Shown here: positions 5,596 to 8,386 of the stretch, in pieces
Layout of the letters: each line of letters starts with the position of its first letter
Position numbering within the stretch: position 1 is the first letter of the stretch
Position numbers and translations under genes: made by a program
The notes under the pieces: model-generated
What the model was told of the DNA's origin: nothing
Seen by the model: only the letters and a program-made list of their open reading frames with translations
The model's database searches: none
Assembly: GCA_949286405.1 (NCBI GenBank)
Contig: CASECH010000110.1
Location: 1 to 8,386 of the forward strand
From: an uncultured bacterium
GTDB lineage: Bacteria; Cyanobacteriota; Vampirovibrionia; Gastranaerophilales; Gastranaerophilaceae
DNA length: 8,386 bases
Direction of reading: 5' to 3'

Positions 5596-7299
5596 ATGTT
5601 AATAAGTACAATTACTCCATCTAATTTTCCAATGAAAGAAAAGGAAAATATATCTTTCAAACAAAACTTTTTGAAACAGACTTATCAAATTCCAACAATT
5701 TCATTCGAAAATATTAAAACTTTGTCAAATTTAGAAACTATTTATAACCAAATCCAAGATATTTTGTCTAAAAAAACACATCAAGGGTTAAATAATATCA
5801 TCAGAGAACATAAAGGTTTTAATACTATTGATGGGCTAACTTTTAAAAATTTTTCAGAAGATAAAATGTTATCTTTTGAAGTAAAAAAGGGTAAAGATTT
5901 TTCAAAATTTTTAAAGCTAATACTTCGAAATAATGATAAAGATATTGTTGAAGGGTATTTGATTAATAATAATGGTGCGGTAGTAAGTAATTACGATTTG
6001 AAAAATCCAAATAAAATTCCCGATTATTTTGTATATTTTTCTTCTGACGAATTAAAAGATCTCGGATTAGAACAAAAACTCTCTAAAATTTTTGATAGAT
6101 TAGATGAACTTATGTTTGATGTAAGGATGTTTATCCTTAAAAGAAAAGATACTGACTTAAAACTTCCTGATGGAGTTATTGGTACTAACCTGCAAAATAG
6201 AATTTCAAGTATTGTAAGTAGAACTTTAAATATTGATGAGATGACAAAATCTCTTTCATCTAAGAGTTTAAATAGATATAAGTCAAATTTTCCTGATTAT
6301 TGTTTTAAAGAAGGATTGGTGGCAAATAAATTTAAAAATCTTGGTGAAAATAATGAAAGGCTATCTTTCTCGACTGTACACAACTCAGTATATGGGCGTC
6401 TGTCTAAGTTAATGGTGTATAATTCAGATGATAGTGTAAAGACAGGTTATCTTATTAAGGATAATAAGTTTGTATCAAATTTTAATCCTAAAAATTCCCT
6501 GTATATTCCTGAAAAATTGTTATTTGCATCTGTGGATGATTTAAAATCGGAACATTATTCTGTAGATTTTAATAAATACATAGATTTATATGAAACTAAA
6601 CTTGGTGAATATTATGAATATATATCTAAGATAAAAAGAACTGGTTTAGGGGCTTTGTCAGCAGATAAAGTTGATTCTATGAAACAATTAGGCAAGGCAT
6701 ATACGGAGGTCAATAATTTTCTTTCTAAATATTCATTTACAACGATTAATAAGATTAAAGGAGAATATCCTGATTTTGATTTAACAGTTCCTAAAAGAGG
6801 ATACACTTTTAAGAATATCGGAACTGATTTAAAGACGATAAATATATTGAAAATGAAATCTCAAAATGATGAAAATATATATAAGATAGGAGTAATTGAT
6901 AAAGAAGGAAATATCGAATCTGAGATAATAGTAAAAAATTTCAATCAATTGGCTAATAACTATAAAATTTCAGAGGAAGAAGTTTTAGCTAAGCTGGATA
7001 TATTGAATTATTTAAAAGATATAACTGCGAAATTTAATGACTTTAATGAATTTATAGTTGCTAGAGAAAATAGTATAAAATCAAAAAAAGTTTCCCAAAA
7101 TTTGGTTGATACAAAAGTTGTAGTTGCAAAGTCAAAGCCTCAAAAAATAAGTATTCCAAAGGAGCAAAAACAAGCATTAAAACGAGCATTTAATGAAATG
7201 TTAAGTAATTTCAAAGGAGATTTATCTGATTTTGATTCATGTGTAGCAAAAATTCGTGAACAGTTGTCTATATTTTTGAAATCGTCTGCGGATAGCTAA
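5596..7299 (+). CDS. Large protein of unknown function with three diverged internal repeats
   Basis: I do not recognise this 567-residue family. The start is supported by AAGGA 5 nt upstream of ATG 5596. There is no signal peptide or membrane helix. After a short N-terminal segment containing ENISFKQNF (17-25), the chain reads as three copies of one unit at about 43-182, 201-348 and 361-490. Each has an amphipathic helix (LNNIIREHKGF; LNRYKSNFPDY; INKIKGEYPDF), then a TFKN-type turn (GLTFKNFSEDK 80-90; ANKFKNLGENN 243-253; YTFKNIGTDL 403-412). A beta region follows (EGYLINNNGAVVSN; TGYLIKDNKFVSN; KIGVIDKEGNIES), then a second helical part (IPDYFVYFSSDELKDL...LDELMFDVRMFI and equivalents). A charged linker and a final helix (522-562) close it. 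The gene is A/T-rich like its neighbours, stands alone on its strand, and its stop is 2 bp from that of oppF. The function is unknown; a scaffold or binding role would fit repeats, but this is inference. Confidence 0.85.
   Translation: MLISTITPSNFPMKEKENISFKQNFLKQTYQIPTISFENIKTLSNLETIYNQIQDILSKKTHQGLNNIIREHKGFNTIDGLTFKNFSEDKMLSFEVKKGKDFSKFLKLILRNNDKDIVEGYLINNNGAVVSNYDLKNPNKIPDYFVYFSSDELKDLGLEQKLSKIFDRLDELMFDVRMFILKRKDTDLKLPDGVIGTNLQNRISSIVSRTLNIDEMTKSLSSKSLNRYKSNFPDYCFKEGLVANKFKNLGENNERLSFSTVHNSVYGRLSKLMVYNSDDSVKTGYLIKDNKFVSNFNPKNSLYIPEKLLFASVDDLKSEHYSVDFNKYIDLYETKLGEYYEYISKIKRTGLGALSADKVDSMKQLGKAYTEVNNFLSKYSFTTINKIKGEYPDFDLTVPKRGYTFKNIGTDLKTINILKMKSQNDENIYKIGVIDKEGNIESEIIVKNFNQLANNYKISEEEVLAKLDILNYLKDITAKFNDFNEFIVARENSIKSKKVSQNLVDTKVVVAKSKPQKISIPKEQKQALKRAFNEMLSNFKGDLSDFDSCVAKIREQLSIFLKSSADS
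5722..6141 (+). repeat. Internal protein repeat unit 1 (coding)
   Basis: Residues 43-182 of the triple-repeat protein. Anchor motifs are GLTFKNFSEDK (80-90), LSFEV (92-96), EGYLINNNGAVVSN (119-132), IPDYF (141-145) and SSDELKDL (149-156). The similarity is at protein level only; the DNA copies are strongly diverged. Confidence 0.65.
6196..6639 (+). repeat. Internal protein repeat unit 2 (coding)
   Basis: Residues 201-348. Anchors are KFKNLGENN (245-253), LSFSTV (256-261), TGYLIKDNKFVSNFN (283-297), IPEKL (304-308) and SVDDLKS (312-318), in the same order and spacing as unit 1. This is the clearest pair with unit 1. Confidence 0.65.
6676..7065 (+). repeat. Internal protein repeat unit 3 (coding)
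   Basis: Residues 361-490. Anchors are YTFKNIGTDL (403-412), INILKM (415-420), KIGVIDKEGNIES (430-442) and a helical end NDFNEFIVARE. It is the most diverged unit: the IP-E/D and S-DEL segments are replaced by ISEEEVLAKL. FKN motifs of successive units are 163 and 159 residues apart. Confidence 0.55.
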
Positions 7300-7301
7300 T
7301 A

Positions 7302-8267
7302 CTATTTGTTGTATAGAAAACAATTTACTTTGTGTGAGTCAGATAGATTAGCTTCTTGCGGTTTTTGCTCATGACATTTTTGCATTGCAAAAGGACACCT
7401 TGTATGGAATTTACATCCTAAAGGAGGATTGGACGGAGATGGTAAATCTCCGTTTAGTGTAAGTTTATCGATATTATTTTTTGTTATTTGTGGAGCAGAA
7501 CTAAGTAGTGCTTTTGTATAAGGATGTTTTGGATTAGAGAATATTTCAGTATTAGTACCTATTTCAACTATTTCACCAAGGTACATTATCGCTATTCTGT
7601 CTGCAAGGAATTTAATTACACTAAGATCGTGCGTAATTAATAGAAATGTAAGGTTATATTTTTCTTTTAAATCTTTTAAAAGATTTATAATTTGAGCTTG
7701 AATACTAACATCAAGAGCACTTACAGGTTCATCTGCCAGTATGAATTCAGGCTCAAGCATTAAAGCTCTTGCTATCGCAATTCTTTGTCTTTGACCTCCG
7801 GAAAATTCATGCGGGTATAGATTTAGACAATTTTTGTCTAATCCTACGAGTGCAATTTTTTCTTCTATATTCTTGGTTATTTCTATTTCTGATAGGTTTG
7901 TATTAATTTTTAATGGTTCTTTTAAAGTATCAATGATTTTCATTTTTGGATTTAAACTTGCATAAGGATTTTGAAAAATCATTTGAACTTTTTTTCTATA
8001 TTCTTTTACTTGTTTTTTATCCAATTTGAGTATATTAGAATTTTCAAAACAGATATCACCGTTTTTTGCCGTTTCAAGTTTAAGAATTGCTTTTGCTAAT
8101 GTAGATTTTCCACAGCCTGATTCTCCGGCTATTGCAAGTATTTCTCCTTTATATATATCTAGTGAGATACCATTTACTGCGTAGATAGTTTTATTTTTTC
8201 CTAAAATTCCATTGCTGGATTTATATTCCACGTATAAATCTCTGATTTTAATTAATTCTTTTTGCAT
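7302..8267 (-). CDS. oppF: Oligopeptide/dipeptide ABC transporter ATP-binding protein (OppF/DppF type)
   Basis: This is the cytoplasmic ATPase subunit of a peptide importer, normally paired with an OppD-like ATPase, two permeases and a lipoprotein binding protein. From ATG 8267 (321 residues) it shows Walker A GESGCGKST (48-56), Q-loop QNPYASLNP (99-107), signature SGGQRQR (156-162), Walker B ILADEP (176-181) with Glu180, the D-loop SALD and switch His213 in ITHD. The C-terminal oligopeptide-transporter extension (HPYTKALLSSAPQ, then GCKFHTRCPFAMQKC) carries Cys285, 291, 298 and 316. An in-frame ATG at 8294 lies upstream of the predicted promoter -10, so 8267 is preferred. The TACACT -10 ends 7 nt before this ATG and no Shine-Dalgarno sequence is seen, so the mRNA may be leaderless. 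None of the other transporter subunits lies beside it. OppF and DppF cannot be told apart here; nickel or other substrates are also possible. Confidence 0.92.
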   Translation of the reverse strand: MQKELIKIRDLYVEYKSSNGILGKNKTIYAVNGISLDIYKGEILAIAGESGCGKSTLAKAILKLETAKNGDICFENSNILKLDKKQVKEYRKKVQMIFQNPYASLNPKMKIIDTLKEPLKINTNLSEIEITKNIEEKIALVGLDKNCLNLYPHEFSGGQRQRIAIARALMLEPEFILADEPVSALDVSIQAQIINLLKDLKEKYNLTFLLITHDLSVIKFLADRIAIMYLGEIVEIGTNTEIFSNPKHPYTKALLSSAPQITKNNIDKLTLNGDLPSPSNPPLGCKFHTRCPFAMQKCHEQKPQEANLSDSHKVNCFLYNK

Positions 8268-8273
8268 AAAAGC

Positions 8274-8302
8274 AGTGTATCTTAGTTTTTGCAAAAATGC
8301 AA
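8274..8302 (-). promoter_or_regulatory. Promoter of oppF (leaderless geometry)
   Basis: On the minus strand, TTGCAT (8302-8297) and TACACT (8279-8274) are spaced by exactly 17 bp. The expected start point, 7 nt after the -10, is the A of ATG 8267. The -35 is half of the palindrome at 8296-8309. Confidence 0.5.
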
Positions 8303-8309
8303 TTGCATT
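8296..8309. repeat. Perfect 14-bp palindrome holding both -35 hexamers
   Basis: AATGCAATTGCATT is its own reverse complement. Its two halves supply TTGCAT on each strand (8303-8308 plus, 8302-8297 minus) as -35 elements of divergent promoters. It could also be an operator for a dimeric regulator. Confidence 0.6.
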
Positions 8310-8354
8310 AATTAACTAAATTTGTTATAATAACTATAGCAATCAAGAAAGGAG
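8303..8354 (+). promoter_or_regulatory. Promoter and ribosome binding site of the right-edge gene
   Basis: TTGCAT (8303-8308), a 17-bp spacer and a perfect TATAAT (8326-8331) preceded by TGT, which makes an extended -10 (TGTTATAAT). The start point is expected near 8338. AAAGGAG (8348-8354) lies 5 nt before ATG 8360. This is the strongest promoter in the window. Confidence 0.75.
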
Positions 8355-8359
8355 CTTTT

Positions 8360-8386
8360 ATGAAAGATGTTTGTTGGAATTTCGGG
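8360..8386 (+). CDS. Start of an unidentified gene, cut by the window edge
   Basis: Only nine codons are visible (MKDVCWNFG). The start is well supported by an extended -10 promoter and by AAAGGAG at a 5-nt spacing. The product cannot be identified. It is transcribed divergently from oppF, from promoters that share one palindrome. Confidence 0.7.

Noticed and set aside
5472..5660. 62-codon minus-strand open frame overlapping the start of the triple-repeat gene
   Set aside because: It runs antisense into a well-supported start (AAGGA plus ATG 5596) and is just Ile/Leu/Phe-rich from A/T-rich DNA. No ribosome binding site is seen.
6612..6806. 64-codon minus-strand open frame inside the triple-repeat gene
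   Set aside because: It is antisense to repeat unit 3, which shows protein-level conservation with the other units. It has no start signal.
7300..7320. CTAT/ATAG inverted repeat at the convergent junction
   Set aside because: The stem is only 4 bp with no T-run, too weak for a terminator.
1..8386. CRISPR arrays, insertion sequences, att sites, riboswitches, rRNA or tmRNA genes
   Set aside because: None seen on reading: no regularly spaced repeats, no transposase or integrase motifs, no structured leader longer than the short intergenic gaps. ssrA is not adjacent to smpB.

Overview
The window is AT-rich DNA (roughly 30% G+C by eye) with eight complete or nearly complete genes and a ninth that is just entered at the right edge. 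The best guess for the source is an uncultured gut bacterium of the Melainabacteria/Gastranaerophilales (Vampirovibrionia) type. This rests on the C-terminal style of the pilin-like protein at the left edge (DLNG...PN..GKDVF, then C...C..K...DGW...DYPW), on an ISFKQNF-type N-terminus in a large protein of unknown function, and on the presence of an [FeFe]-hydrogenase maturase. The assignment is from memory of such proteins, not from a search; a Firmicute is the main alternative.

Layout. Left block, all on +: the 3' end of a pilin-like gene, a strong terminator, mnmA (tRNA 2-thiolation), a 213-residue protein of unknown function flanked by two near-identical ~19-nt direct repeats, a second strong terminator, and hydG with its own promoter. 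hydG meets a minus-strand pair tail to tail, sharing 4 bp. That pair is smpB followed 12 bp later by a formyltransferase of the methionyl-tRNA formyltransferase fold. A 191-bp divergent intergenic region separates smpB from a large + strand gene. This gene encodes a 567-residue protein that I read as three diverged copies of a ~130-150 residue unit. It converges, with a 2-bp gap, on a minus-strand oligopeptide/dipeptide transporter ATPase gene (oppF/dppF type). Between that gene and the last partial + gene lies a symmetric divergent promoter whose two -35 hexamers form one palindrome.

How the genes relate. Three products serve translation: MnmA modifies tRNA wobble uridines, SmpB rescues stalled ribosomes with tmRNA, and the formyltransferase may act on initiator tRNA. 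HydG belongs to hydrogen metabolism; its partners HydE, HydF and the hydrogenase are not in the window. The window is mostly ordinary housekeeping sequence. No mobile element, CRISPR array, tRNA or rRNA is visible.

Points most worth a second look: the triple-repeat protein; the apparently leaderless starts of mnmA and oppF, where the ATG lies 7 nt after the -10 hexamer in both; the back-to-back promoters at the right end; the direct repeats around the orphan gene; and the atypical formyltransferase.
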